From contig OZ251235.1 in the NCBI GenBank assembly GCA_965240325.2, positions 1,736,001-1,800,000 of the forward strand: a stretch of DNA of 64,000 nucleotides, given 5' to 3'. Both the position numbers and the translations under genes were made by a program. This document shows positions 32,357 to 41,767 of the stretch, one piece after another. Origin of the DNA: Rebecca billardiae RCC1528. Lineage: Eukaryota; Haptophyta. The notes under the pieces are model-generated. The model was given only the letters and a program-made list of their open reading frames with translations, had not been told where the DNA came from and searched no databases. Position 1 is the first letter of the stretch, and each line of letters starts with the position of its first letter.

Positions 32357-32595
32357 GCCTGGCGTGCGGCCGTGTGGGCTGCCAGGTTCAAGCACAAACC
32401 GTCACCGTGCCATCGTGATCATCGAGGCGCCCCGGCCGTTTGCCAGAAGCCAGTCCGGTTCTCGCCGCGGCATCTGCAAAGCGGTCCGGACACGTCCTCC
32501 GCTAGACCTGCGCGCCGAGCGGCAGGTGGGCACAGGCGCCCCAACTCAAAACCGGGCCCGCCGCGGTGCGCCCCGGCGTGCGCGCCGCCGGCTCG

Positions 32596-34332
32596 ATGGG
32601 CATCTCGGGCCTGCTTCCCTTCCTCTCGTCGATCGCGGAGGAGACACGGCTGTCGCAGTTCTCCGGGCACACGATCGGCGTCGACGCCTCGTGCTGGCTG
32701 CACCGCGCGCTCTCGACGTGCGCGATCGAGCTCGCGGCCGGCGCCAAGACGGACGCGCACATCCGCTACTGCATGGAGCTCGTGCGCAGGCTGCGCGCGG
32801 ACGGCGTCGAGCCCTTGCTCGTGTTTGATGGCGCTGCCGTCGCGCAGAAGGCCGCGACCAACGAGCAGCGCACCAACGAGCGCAAGGCCGCGCGTCGGAC
32901 GGCGGCGAGCAAGCGCGCAGCGGGCGCGCTCGACGAGGCGGACGCGCTCAGCCGCCGCTCGATCGGCGTGACGCCGGCGATGGTCCGCCGGCTGATCGCG
33001 GCGCTGCGCGGCGCGCGCGTCGAGTTCATCGTCGCGCCGTACGAGGCCGACGCGCAGCTCGCCCACCTCGCGCGCGCGGGCCGCGTGTGCGCCGTTCTGA
33101 CCGAAGACTCAGACCTGCTAGCGTACGGCTGTCCGCGCACGCTCTTCAAGTGGAGCGCGCGCGCGGGCGGCAGCGCGGAGCTGATCGCGCTGGACGACCT
33201 GGCGAGCGCCGAGTGCCCCAAGCGCGGCGGCCACCTCTTCGCCGGCGCGTGGCACCGCGAGCCCGAAGACTGGGCGGGCGGGCTGTTTCTAGACATGTGC
33301 GTGATGGCCGGCTGCGACTATTTGCCGTCGCTGCCGTCGGTCGGGATCCGCACGGCGCACGCGCTGCTGCGCGAGCACCGCGCGGTCGGGCCGGCGGTGC
33401 GCGCGCGGCTTGCGGCCGCCGAGGCGGACGCGTACCTCGGCCGCTTTGCGCGCGTGCGCGACATCTTTGCGCACCAGCTCGTGTGGACGGGCTCGGAGGT
33501 GGCGCCTCTCGCGCCGCTGCCGGCCGGTGCGCGCCTCTCCGCCCTGCCGCACGTCGGCCTCGTCCTCTCCGCCGAGCTCGCGTGGCGGGTGTGCGTGGAG
33601 GCGAGCGTGGACGCGCGCACGCTCGAGGACGTGGCTCCCGACGAGGACGACGACGAGGAGGAGGACGGACGCGCCGGCGGGGCACCCGCCGAGTCTGACG
33701 CTCGAGCTATCGCACAGCCGCCGCCGCCACGAGGCGCGGCGCACGCCGCGCTGCAGCCGCCGCCGGCGCGGCCGCAGCGGGACCCGTTCGCGCGCCCAGC
33801 ATTGCCTGCTGCCCGCGCACCGCTCGCGCTCCCGCCGGGCCTCCCGCGCGCGCTGCCCCCCGCTCTGCCGCCGCCGCCCGCAGCGGACGTCCCGCCCGCT
33901 GCCGCGCGAGAGCCGCACGTCGACGACGCCGGGCGCGCGTCAAAATATTTCGCCAGCAGCGCTGCGCATGCGCGGGCGGGCGCAGACCCTGCGGCGCGCG
34001 GCGCGGGCGACGGCGCGGCGAGCACGCCGCGCACGCGCGCGCACGCGCGCTCGCCGAACGGCTCGGGATCCGCGCGCCGCACGGCATCGGCCGCCGTGCG
34101 CACGCACCGCTGGGAGGCGGGCGCAGCGCGCGTCGGGCTGCCGCCCGAGAGCCCGCCAGTCCTCGACCGCTCGGTGCTCTCAGCCATCGACCGCCTCTGC
34201 CCGCTGAGTTCGTCGCCGACGGCCAAGAAGCGCGCGAGGACCGCGGCGGCCGCGCCTGCCGGCACTCAGGGCAAGGCGGCGACGGCAGCCAGGCCCGCAG
34301 GCAGCAGCAGCCGCGCTAGGCATCTGCTGTGA
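32596..34332 (+). CDS. EXO1: Exonuclease 1
   Basis: 5'-3' exonuclease and flap nuclease of the Rad2/XPG family. It works in mismatch repair, DNA-end resection and recombination. The 578-aa product starts MGISGLLPFLSS at 32596; the frame is open a little further upstream. Catalytic Asp positions match human numbering: D30 (IGVDASCWLHRA) and D78 (VFDGAAV). Further acidic sites are APYEADAQLAHL, TEDSDLLAYGC and MAGCDYLPSLPSVGIRTA (helix-two-turn-helix). After about residue 340 the protein becomes acidic, then Pro/Ala/Arg-rich and disordered. It is shorter than human EXO1 (846 aa), and no clear MLH1-binding MIP box was seen. It is intronless, starts 240 bp after the formin stop and lies on the same strand. 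Confidence 0.92.
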   Translation: MGISGLLPFLSSIAEETRLSQFSGHTIGVDASCWLHRALSTCAIELAAGAKTDAHIRYCMELVRRLRADGVEPLLVFDGAAVAQKAATNEQRTNERKAARRTAASKRAAGALDEADALSRRSIGVTPAMVRRLIAALRGARVEFIVAPYEADAQLAHLARAGRVCAVLTEDSDLLAYGCPRTLFKWSARAGGSAELIALDDLASAECPKRGGHLFAGAWHREPEDWAGGLFLDMCVMAGCDYLPSLPSVGIRTAHALLREHRAVGPAVRARLAAAEADAYLGRFARVRDIFAHQLVWTGSEVAPLAPLPAGARLSALPHVGLVLSAELAWRVCVEASVDARTLEDVAPDEDDDEEEDGRAGGAPAESDARAIAQPPPPRGAAHAALQPPPARPQRDPFARPALPAARAPLALPPGLPRALPPALPPPPAADVPPAAAREPHVDDAGRASKYFASSAAHARAGADPAARGAGDGAASTPRTRAHARSPNGSGSARRTASAAVRTHRWEAGAARVGLPPESPPVLDRSVLSAIDRLCPLSSSPTAKKRARTAAAAPAGTQGKAATAARPAGSSSRARHLL

Positions 34333-35230
34333 TCGGAGCAGCAGCAGACGAATGATCCAGGTTATTACTACTAGCTGCTAAGAACGCGTGGCTCAGGCTC
34401 CGCGGCGCCAGCCTTGTGAGCCTGCAGCCCGCTGCAGTGAGTCGCTCGGAGTGACTCACAGCATGAGTATTGAGTGACCGCACTGGCCCAGACTCACTGG
34501 CCGCGCAGCACCCCGAGCAGCCTACTATATCTAGTATACTACGACCCTTGACCCTTCGCGCCCATCATCCTGACAGGCTGACTCTGACACTGATGCTGAT
34601 ATACGATGACTGATTATGGCCCGCGGTGTAGGGCGGAGCGCGTAGCGTTGAGCCCCGCCGGGGGCTCTCACTACGTTGTCAAAAAGATCTTTTGATCAAA
34701 GAAAAGGGGTGACGGGGGACGATTTTGAGGGCTGTTGGAGCAGGTGAGTTAATTAGTTCGCTTTTTCGAGGGGTACATTGGCGCCCATTGCTCTCCATCC
34801 GGCGAGCAAGACGCGGACCAGTTGCACGCGTGAGCGCCGAAAAAACGACACTTTTGCAGCTTGATAGTCACAGTCGCCCCCGGCGGGCATGCCGCTGCCG
34901 CCGGCGGCGGCGGTAGCGGGAGCGTGGCAGCGATCTACCACCTTCCGCGTTACACGCTGCGCCGCGCGCGCCAGGTGGCAGGTGCCCCCGGTCCGCCTCG
35001 CGGAAGGCAGCGCGGTCGGCGAGCGCAGAGGTGAGAAGCCAGCGCGCGTCGTGAGAGCTTCAGCAGCTTGCCCGTGCTTCACGGAGGGTTGCGCAAACCG
35101 CACCCTGCGCAAACCGCACGCTGACGCTGCCGGCGCGCGCGCGGCGTGGCTTCTTGGTGGGCACCTGCCCTGGGTTTTTCCGTTCGTAGTTCTCAGCGAC
35201 GGTTGGGCCGATTGACAAGCCGATTGGATT

Positions 35231-35259
35231 GGGCATTGCGAATCGGCTTCGCAATGCCC
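35231..35259. repeat. Perfect 12-bp inverted repeat (hairpin)
   Basis: GGGCATTGCGAA, a 5-base loop TCGGC, then TTCGCAATGCCC. Not next to a recognised gene end. Confidence 0.7.
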
Positions 35260-35736
35260 CATTCCGCTCGGATCGGCGCGGACGTCAGCCATGCGGCAGC
35301 GCTAGCGGAAAAACCGAGATTTCATAATCATACGCATCGGTCGTTTTTTCATACGCTCACGGTTACTCACCCGTGCAACGGGTCCGCGATTGACGAAATA
35401 GCCGCGCCCGCTCCAATTCCTGTATCTACGGACGGACGTGAGCCTGTGGACGTGCATTTGTCAGTATATCTGGGTAGTGAACGAATATCTAGCTGCGATT
35501 TGTTGTATAAATATTCATACGGAACAAAACTTGGTCGCCAGTCAGGGACCAACCGGACCCAGGGCCGGACGTGCTTTTTAAAAGTGCATGTGCACGGGGG
35601 TCCTACAGTAGCAGGGTATTCTACCACTGAGGGGATTCCCGTTCAATCTTCTGCGACGATACGGTTGAACGTGCATGGTCGTAAATGGACATGGTTCCCG
35701 CGGAAGCCACTAGAGGGCGCACTGCAGACAAATTAG
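35254..35736 (+). CDS. Doubtful open frame in an AT-richer island
   Basis: A 160-codon frame (MPHSARIGADVSHAAALAEK at the start; VDVHLSVYLGSERISSCDLL in the middle) ending in TAG. Composition is more protein-like than most shadows and includes a His/Phe-rich patch. No homologue is recognised and no promoter or intron is visible. It could be a chance frame or a remnant of a mobile element. Confidence 0.2.
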   Translation: MPHSARIGADVSHAAALAEKPRFHNHTHRSFFHTLTVTHPCNGSAIDEIAAPAPIPVSTDGREPVDVHLSVYLGSERISSCDLLYKYSYGTKLGRQSGTNRTQGRTCFLKVHVHGGPTVAGYSTTEGIPVQSSATIRLNVHGRKWTWFPRKPLEGALQTN

Positions 35737-36250
35737 ATGATCACTCCGTAGGACCGTATTCGTGACGAATATACAGCAGACGAAATTGCACTATGGGGCA
35801 AGGCCCTTGTCGACGACTCGCGCCGGTACGCGCCGGCGCGCGCCGCGACGTGGAGCCCTTGACTCGGACCGGGGACCGTGCGTGCGCGTGCCGCCGCAGT
35901 ACGCCGCGGTGCGCGAGGTGGTGGCGGGGGCCGGCCGGCCGCTGCCTCTCGCCCTCGCACTCTGCTCTCCCCGAGCGCGCCTGTCGCCTCGTAGGCCCCG
36001 CGTCTACTCCGTCTCGCCCGGCCCTCGCGCTCCGCTATCACCGAGCGCGCCCACCGGTCTGTCGTCTTGCCGGGCCGCGTGGCCGAGTCACGCCGGGTCG
36101 GCGCGCGCGCCCAACCAACAACTTGCCCGCGGGCGCGTTCGTCGCTCGAGGAGGGAGTGCGCAAGGGCGAGCCGAGTCAGGAGCACTACGCGAGCTCGTC
36201 GCTTGAGGAATGAGGACGGGAGCGCGCCGCGACGGCACGCCGCAGCGGAG

Positions 36251-36996
36251 ATGAGCCGGATGCGCCCGGAGCTAGCGCGGCTGAAGGGTGAGCTCGAGCT
36301 CGCGAGCTCGCTCCTCGCTCGACGCCGAGCGCGAGCTCCTCCTCAGTCTCAACTCGGTCGTCGACCGCGCCGGAGGTGCAGCAGCAGCAACTCGGCGAGC
36401 ACGCACGGCCACGGGCTGCCGATTGTCAGCCTGCCGCGCTGGCTGGCCGCCGCCGTGGCTTCGAGGCCGACGCGGCGGACGAGGAGGCGGCGGGCGAGCA
36501 CGGCGGCGCGGTGGAGCAGGCGCGCACGCGCGGCGGCAGGCGCGACGCGCCGCTCGCCTCGTTCCACTCCGAGCTCCGCTCGGTCTCGCCTCTGGCGATC
36601 GGTGCGCGGCTGCGCAGCGCAGGCCGGGGCAGCAGTGCCCGCTGGCAGTGGCGCGCGCTCTCGCTCTGCCGGCACGAGGCGCGCCGGCTGAGCGACCAGC
36701 GGCCCGTCGTCGAGCGCATCAGCGCATGCGGCGCAGCGCGAGCACTCCTCCGCCAAGCAGGTGCGCCCGCACGCCCGCACGCGCCGGCCCGCGCCGCGCG
36801 GCGCCTCTCGCCCTGCGCGCGCGCGCCGCCCCGGCGGCCGCGCTTCCCGCCGCGCGGCACGCGGCGACAGTCCTCGGCCCACCATGTCAGTCAGACTGAT
36901 CGACAGCAGCCCGACGGAGGTTGCACCGCCGCACCGCGGGCCCCTAACTACGTTGGTTCTACGGAAGGACCGCGGAACGCGGTCATTAGTAGATAG
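36251..36996 (+). pseudogene. Possible coiled-coil gene with shifted frames
   Basis: An ATG at 36251 opens MSRMRPELARLKGELELASS, a helical start. About 60 bp later the helical signal continues in another frame (LDAERELLLSLNSVVDRA). From about 36376 it continues in a third (VQQQQLGEHARPRAADCQ, FHSELRSVSPLAIGARLRS, LSLCRHEARRLSDQRPVVE), ending at 36996. CTCG and CAG repeats sit at the changes. No introns fit. I read it as a broken or mis-sequenced coiled-coil gene; a purely random origin is possible. Confidence 0.25.
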
Positions 36997-37153
36997 ACCT
37001 ACCGTGCTCGGGCCGACTGATTCACTGAGTGCTCCAACGAAGAGCGATGGCGGTAAGCACTTTACGGTTTACGGAGGTCGGAGCTGGGGGGTGGACCGCC
37101 GCGCCACTGGACCGCGGAGCCGGACGCCGGGACGGCCTGCGGCGTGCCGTGCC

Positions 37154-37175
37154 AGTGTGTGTGTGTGTGTGTGTG

Positions 37176-37220
<45 letters not shown>
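37154..37220 (+). repeat. GT microsatellite
   Basis: (GT)n with one GCC interruption, between the doubtful coiled-coil frame and the GST gene. Confidence 0.9.
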
Positions 37221-37221
<1 letters not shown>

Positions 37222-37249
37222 TACTGATGATTATCGGTAGCAGTCGTCA

Positions 37250-37383
37250 ATCCAGCCAACGCGCTGGACCGCTGGCGGCGGCGCGCGCCTTGCGCTGCCG
37301 AGCTTCGCGCTCAAAGATCCAGCCAACGCGCTGGACCGCTGGCGGCGGCGCGCGCCTTGCGCTGCCGAGCTTCGCGCTCAAAG
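37250..37383. repeat. Perfect 67-bp tandem duplication over the 3' end of the GST gene
   Basis: Copy 1 is 37250-37316 and copy 2 is 37317-37383, with no difference seen. The GST stop codon (37311-37313) falls at the junction, inside copy 1. Since 67 is not a multiple of three, the duplication changed the frame at the C-terminus. Confidence 0.85.
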
Positions 37384-38243
37384 TGGGCGACCCGAAAGTA
37401 CCACGCGCTCGACAACATGCCCGGGTGCTGCGCGCTGTCCGGGGCCATCACCCACGGGATCACGCGTCGCGCGACCTCGTAGTACTCGGGAGCGCCCCCG
37501 CGCCCAGGGAACTCGAGCCGCCGGCCGGACACCATGTAGGCGGCGATCTGCGGCAGCGCACCAAAGCGCGCGTGGTACGCGCTCAGCGCGGGCCACTCGC
37601 GCTCGAGGTCGACGTAGCCCTGGGCGGAGAGCTGGTCGAGTGCTTGGAAGAGATGCACGTCCACGAAGCTCGGGCGGCGGCCCACCAGGAACGCCACGCC
37701 CGCGCGGTTCGAGCGCAGCGCGCGGTCGAAGCGGCACAGGTAGCGGCCTGCCGTCTTGGCTACGTCCGCGCGATCGCGCACGCCTCGGATGGCGGCTGAG
37801 ATGGCCATGACGGCGTTCCAGTCGTTCATCGACTCGGCGAGGATGTCGATCTGCGCGCGCTCCGCGTCGTTGCCGCCGTAGTACCCGTGGCGCCGCGCCA
37901 GGTGGCGCAGGATGGCGCCCTGCTGCACGAGGTGCAGACCGTCGACGACCAGCAGTGGTGTCTGGTCCATGGCGAGCACGCCCGCGCGCATCAGCTTGAG
38001 CTGGTGCTCCGCGCTCGAGAGGTAGGACGCGCCGTCCCGCGACAGGTACACGCGATCCTCCCACGTCATGCCGCACAGCGCGAGCATCAGCCGCACCTCC
38101 TCGCATCGGCCGTGGCCTGCAAAGTAGGTGAGAACCGCACCGCACTTTGGCGCGCGCCGCCTGGCCAGATGCCAGCGCAACGCCAGCGCCGCGCCCGCCG
38201 CAGCGGCAGCAAGCGCTGCGCCGCGACTGATCGCGCTCGTCAT
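37311..38243 (-). CDS. Membrane-anchored glutathione S-transferase (sigma/mu-like fold)
   Basis: A 310-aa protein from the ATG at 38243; the frame is open further up without another good start. Residues 5-25 form a membrane anchor (ISRGAALAAAAAGAALALRW) followed by Arg residues, so the enzyme should face the cytosol or stroma from a membrane. The GST N-terminal domain follows: VLTYFAGHGRCEEVRLMLAL, with the Tyr position of sigma/alpha/mu/pi classes, DQTPLLVVDGLHLVQQGAIL (the cis-Pro and glutathione-binding SQ-like turn, here QQ) and RHLARRHGYYG. The C-terminal helical domain contains VGRRPSFVDVHLFQALDQL. It is head-to-head with the coiled-coil gene (127 bp between starts). The last residues come from the 67-bp tandem duplication. 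Confidence 0.82.
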   Translation of the reverse strand: MTSAISRGAALAAAAAGAALALRWHLARRRAPKCGAVLTYFAGHGRCEEVRLMLALCGMTWEDRVYLSRDGASYLSSAEHQLKLMRAGVLAMDQTPLLVVDGLHLVQQGAILRHLARRHGYYGGNDAERAQIDILAESMNDWNAVMAISAAIRGVRDRADVAKTAGRYLCRFDRALRSNRAGVAFLVGRRPSFVDVHLFQALDQLSAQGYVDLEREWPALSAYHARFGALPQIAAYMVSGRRLEFPGRGGAPEYYEVARRVIPWVMAPDSAQHPGMLSSAWYFRVAHFEREARQRKARAAASGPARWLDL

Positions 38244-38369
38244 CAAATGCTCCGCCCGGAGAGGCGCCGCTGCGGCTCTGCCTGCTTCACCTGCGTCGCG
38301 GAGGCCCCGCCCCGTGCGCGCGGCGCCGACCCGTCGCCCTGCTGTGTTTGATGCTTGAGAATCGGCAGG

Positions 38370-38822
38370 ATGGCGGCTCGAAAGCGACCGGCACGACAAG
38401 GACCAAGCCCCAAGGACCAAGCCCACGATGACGCCAGGCTGGCGGAGCAGATGCAGCTCGCACACGACGCCGAGATGGCGGCGAAGCTGCAGGAGGAGCT
38501 CGACTACGAGGTGGCGCACGAGCTCAACGATCAGCTGGAATCTCTGGAGATGGAGGCGAGTGAGCGTCGCGCGGCTGAGGCCATCAGAGAACGGCTCGAG
38601 CGCAAGGCGAGCAAGGAGGTCACGCATCTGGGCAAGGCTACCCTCAAGCGCATCCAGAGCACACTGGGTGTGCCGCAGACGTTGCGTGGCGTGCTGATGG
38701 CGAGCAGGGATGACGCCAAATTCCTACAGCTGCTGGAGCTGGTGGACACGGGCCAACGTGACCAGGTGCGCCTCGAGATTGAGTCGCTGCTGCTCGAGCA
38801 CGAGCTCGTGGCCATGCTCTGA
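38370..38822 (+). CDS. Small charged coiled-coil protein, unknown function
   Basis: A 150-aa protein from the first ATG at 38370; the frame upstream starts only at a TTG. It is nearly all helical: DDARLAEQMQLAHDAEMAAK, LESLEMEASERRAAEAIRER, then a C-terminal block LRGVLMASRDDAKFLQLLEL. The N-terminus is basic and Pro-rich. No family recognised. Divergent from the GST gene. Confidence 0.6.
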   Translation: MAARKRPARQGPSPKDQAHDDARLAEQMQLAHDAEMAAKLQEELDYEVAHELNDQLESLEMEASERRAAEAIRERLERKASKEVTHLGKATLKRIQSTLGVPQTLRGVLMASRDDAKFLQLLELVDTGQRDQVRLEIESLLLEHELVAML

Positions 38823-39168
38823 CGAGCCATCATCGCAACAACTGACAAGCGCATGCGGTAATACTAAAGTCATCACAGCAATAGAGAAGTTTGGATCATA
38901 TACATCCCGACGCTGATGAGGACTCGTCGGCGAGAGGACCCGTGCGGGCCGCGTCGGCGGCGGCGGACGCGCCGGTAACCCGGGGCCCCACGTGTTGGCA
39001 TTTAGTGTCGGCTGCCGACACCCAGCCAGGCGGTGAGGCAGGCCGCACCCGAAAATGCACGACGCACGCATCAACGCATGCCGGCGCCGGCCGAAAGAGC
39101 GTGCTCTACGCCCAGCCTCCAGACGCACGATGAAGGCCGTGCGCAGAGCCCGCCCGGAGCAGACAGCG
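38823..39168. other. Intergenic, no gene seen
   Basis: About 345 bp between convergent gene ends. No supported feature. Confidence 0.6.
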
Positions 39169-40176
39169 TCATAGCAACGCGCTGTTGGATGACGCGGCGC
39201 GCGTCGGCGCTGTGCCCGTCGCCGACACCATCTCCGTCTCGCCTCCGTGCGCAGTGGCGGATGGGAACGCGTCGGGGGGCAGGCTTGTGGACGCGCAGCA
39301 TAGCCTGTGCAGCGTGTGCCCGCGGGAGGTCGGGCTGCGCACCGTCTCCTCGCCATGCGTCGGCGCTCCGTCGGGCTTGACCGGCTCGCCCGCGCGCGCG
39401 GCGGCGCCTCCCTTCTCCCCTGCGATAGCCTCGCCACTCGCCACCTCGCCGCCGCTGCGCACCCTGTCCATGACCGCGCGGAACCAGCGCACGGTGGTCG
39501 GCGCGGAGGTCGCGACGATCGCGCCCGCCACGAACAGCGCGCAGATCGCGTCCGTCGCGGCGGGCTGCGTGGTGAAGCGCAGCAACACCACCGACTCGAC
39601 GAGCGTGGTCGAGGATCGGAATAAGTCGGCGAGCACGTGCACGAGCGCGGACGTCATGTTGAGGCCGTGCGCGCCGGTCTCGTCCGGCGCGAAGGCGGCA
39701 CCGGAGCGCCAGCTGCGGGCGAACTCGGCGAGCGACGCGCCGTCCACCGCGAGCCCGGCGAGCGCGAAGCCGAGGACGATGTGGCCGTTGACCGCGTCGT
39801 CCGCGTCGCGCGCGCCGTCCAGATTCGCGAGCGTCGCGATGGCCTCGAAGGCCGACGGGAGCGTGATAGCCCAGAGCGCGCCGAGCGAGACGCCCGACAC
39901 GAGCAGCTCCGTCTTCTCGCTGTCCGCGCGGCTGCGCGGCCCCGAGCAGCCGCACTCCGCCCAGAGATTGGCCGCGTACGTGAGCACATCGACCAGCATG
40001 GACGCCGAGTCAATCAGCAGGGACAGGCTGCCCGCGATGGCGGAGCCGATGAACTGCGATGTGGTGATCGCGAGGAAGAGGAGGAGCGTCACCGTGAGCG
40101 CGCGCACGTTGGCCCATTGCTTCTCCTCGGGCCCGCCGCCCGGGCCGTCGTCAGCAGCGGGAGCTGCCGCCTGCAT
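39169..40176 (-). CDS. Cation-diffusion-facilitator-like transporter with altered metal site
   Basis: A 335-aa protein from the ATG at 40176. The N-terminus is short and acidic. Six hydrophobic segments are visible. The second reads AGSLSLLIDSASMLVDVLTY, aligning with the ZnT pattern SLALLSDA.HML.D. The fifth reads SALVHVLADLFRSSTTLVE, aligning with LHVLGD..GS. The metal site of CDF exchangers uses His/Asp in the second segment and His/Asp in the fifth. Here Asp, His and Asp remain but the first His is Ser. The C-terminal cytosolic region is short and Ala/Gly/Thr-rich without a clear CTD fold. It is head-to-head with the Sel1 gene (118 bp between starts). Transport of zinc or another divalent metal is family-based inference. 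Confidence 0.65.
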   Translation of the reverse strand: MQAAAPAADDGPGGGPEEKQWANVRALTVTLLLFLAITTSQFIGSAIAGSLSLLIDSASMLVDVLTYAANLWAECGCSGPRSRADSEKTELLVSGVSLGALWAITLPSAFEAIATLANLDGARDADDAVNGHIVLGFALAGLAVDGASLAEFARSWRSGAAFAPDETGAHGLNMTSALVHVLADLFRSSTTLVESVVLLRFTTQPAATDAICALFVAGAIVATSAPTTVRWFRAVMDRVRSGGEVASGEAIAGEKGGAAARAGEPVKPDGAPTHGEETVRSPTSRGHTLHRLCCASTSLPPDAFPSATAHGGETEMVSATGTAPTRAASSNSALL

Positions 40177-40293
40177 GATCCCGTTTGTTGAGAAAGGCCG
40201 TGTCCGAGAACGCAGTGCTTGCCCAGGACCGGACCGGAATCCTCCGTTGACGTTGGCCTCGGACGCGTCGTCATCGTGCTCGGAGCGAGCTTC

Positions 40294-41196
40294 ATGTCGG
40301 GCGATGCGGACGCGCAGTTCTCCCGCGGCATGCAGCACGCACACAGCGGCAACTTGGACGCGGCGGTGCCTTTGTTCAAGCAGGCTGCCGCGCAGGGCCA
40401 CGTCGAGGCAATGTACACGCTCGGCGCGTGCTATCACACGGGCGCCGGTGCGCTCCGCAGCGACCAGCGACAGGCCGTGCACTGGTTCCGCGACGCAGCC
40501 GAGGCCGGGCACATGCTTTCGCAGCTGAATCTCTCGACCATTTACCGCAACGGCGCACCCGGCGTGCCGATCGACAAGTCCGAGTCCGCGCGCTGGTCGC
40601 GCGCGGCGGCCGAGCAAGGCCATCCGCAAGCGCAGTTCAACCTCGGTAACGACTGCCGGGCGGGCGAGGGCGTGCCAAAGGACGCGGCGGAGGCGGTGCG
40701 CTGGCTGACCAAGGCAGCCGACCAGGGGCTCCCAGAGGCGCAGTACAACCTCGCCAACCTCATCTACGACGGCGAGGGCACGGCGCCCAACCCCAAGGCG
40801 GCCTTCCGGCTGTGGCTGGCGGCTGCTGAGAGCGGGCAGGCGGAGGCGCAGTACACCGTTGGCGATATGTACTTTCGCGGCGACGGCGTGGAGGAGGACG
40901 AGGACCAGGCGATGCGCTGGCTCCGCCGGTCGGCCGAGCAGGGCTACACCGTCGCGCAGATCGGGCTGGCCGGCCACCTGGCCCTGGGGAAGGGCATCCG
41001 GAAGAACGAGGCCGAGGCTGAGCGCTGGTTGAAGCGCGCGGCGCAGGCTGGGGACCCGCGCGCGGTCCTGCTGATGGGCAGAATGGAGCTGCTGCCGATG
41101 GCCAGCGAGAGCTTCGTGGCAGGCGAGCGCCGATCGACGAGGCCATCAGGCGGCGAGACCGGGCAGGGCGGACAGGCTGGCCAGCGCCGCAGTTGA
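40294..41196 (+). CDS. Sel1-repeat protein, copy 1
   Basis: A 300-aa protein from the ATG at 40294 (MSGDADAQFSRGMQHAHSGN). It consists of about seven Sel1/TPR-like helical repeats of some 36 residues (AAAQGHVEAMYTLGACYHTG, AAEQGHPQAQFNLGNDCRAG, AADQGLPEAQYNLANLIYDG, SAEQGYTVAQIGLAGHLALG) and a polar Gly/Gln-rich tail. Sel1 proteins are scaffolds for protein contacts, for example in ER quality control. No signal peptide is present, so this one is probably cytosolic. It shares a 118-bp divergent promoter with the CDF-like gene. A nearly identical second copy lies at 50095-50997. Confidence 0.88.
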   Translation: MSGDADAQFSRGMQHAHSGNLDAAVPLFKQAAAQGHVEAMYTLGACYHTGAGALRSDQRQAVHWFRDAAEAGHMLSQLNLSTIYRNGAPGVPIDKSESARWSRAAAEQGHPQAQFNLGNDCRAGEGVPKDAAEAVRWLTKAADQGLPEAQYNLANLIYDGEGTAPNPKAAFRLWLAAAESGQAEAQYTVGDMYFRGDGVEEDEDQAMRWLRRSAEQGYTVAQIGLAGHLALGKGIRKNEAEAERWLKRAAQAGDPRAVLLMGRMELLPMASESFVAGERRSTRPSGGETGQGGQAGQRRS

Positions 41197-41494
41197 TCCG
41201 ACTTTGAAGCGACTACCAGTATAATCAGTATCTCGCCGTACGCGCTGCCGCAGCCTTAGTTAGTATGCCGTTCGCCCTCGGCAAGTCGGGGTAAGTGCGG
41301 TGTTCGGCCTCCGATGAGTCTGACGCCGCATGCTGCAGGAGTAGCAGCTAGATAACTGCCAACTGGCTCCGCGGCCGCCCATCATATTCATAACCTGATT
41401 AAACTCGCGCGCCGCTCCGGCTCTGCCAGTCTAGTTGCAGCATCTTAGTAGTAGTTGAGTCCGCGAGTCACCGATCGGCAGTTACCAGCCACTA

Positions 41495-41549
<55 letters not shown>

Positions 41550-41767
41550 GGGTACACTTATAACTGAGTGACCCGACTGACCATGCAGGCTTGGCTGACT
41601 GAGTACATACTCAGTACTACGACGAGTAGTCGCACGGTTGACACCGTGTCAGTTGCAGCTCGTGCCACTGCGGTACTGCACCAAGGCCACTCGTCCGCCG
41701 ATCCCGACTGGCCGACTGTCATGCCGGTCATCGACGACGCACGCCACAGCGAGCGGTGGTAGGACGA
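41197..41767. other. Intergenic with a TA microsatellite
   Basis: The first 157 bp (to 41353) are duplicated with the Sel1 gene at 50998-51145. A 51-bp (TA)n run lies at 41497-41547. No gene. Confidence 0.7.
41497..41547. repeat. TA microsatellite
   Basis: About 25 uninterrupted TA units. Confidence 0.95.

Larger units (their letters stand above)
34333..36250. other. Long intergenic region with AT-richer island and hairpin
   Basis: No recognised gene. Adjacent A/T palindromes AAAGATCTTT and TTTGATCAAA lie at about 34684-34700. A perfect 12-bp inverted repeat lies at 35231-35259. From 35300 to 35740 GC content falls clearly. A 160-codon open frame from an ATG at 35254 to 35736 occupies this island, but it has no recognised domain. 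Confidence 0.5.

Noticed and set aside
37029-37799. 256-codon plus-strand frame across the GT microsatellite and GST gene
   Set aside because: The Val/Cys runs come from the GT repeat and the rest is antisense to a clear GST.
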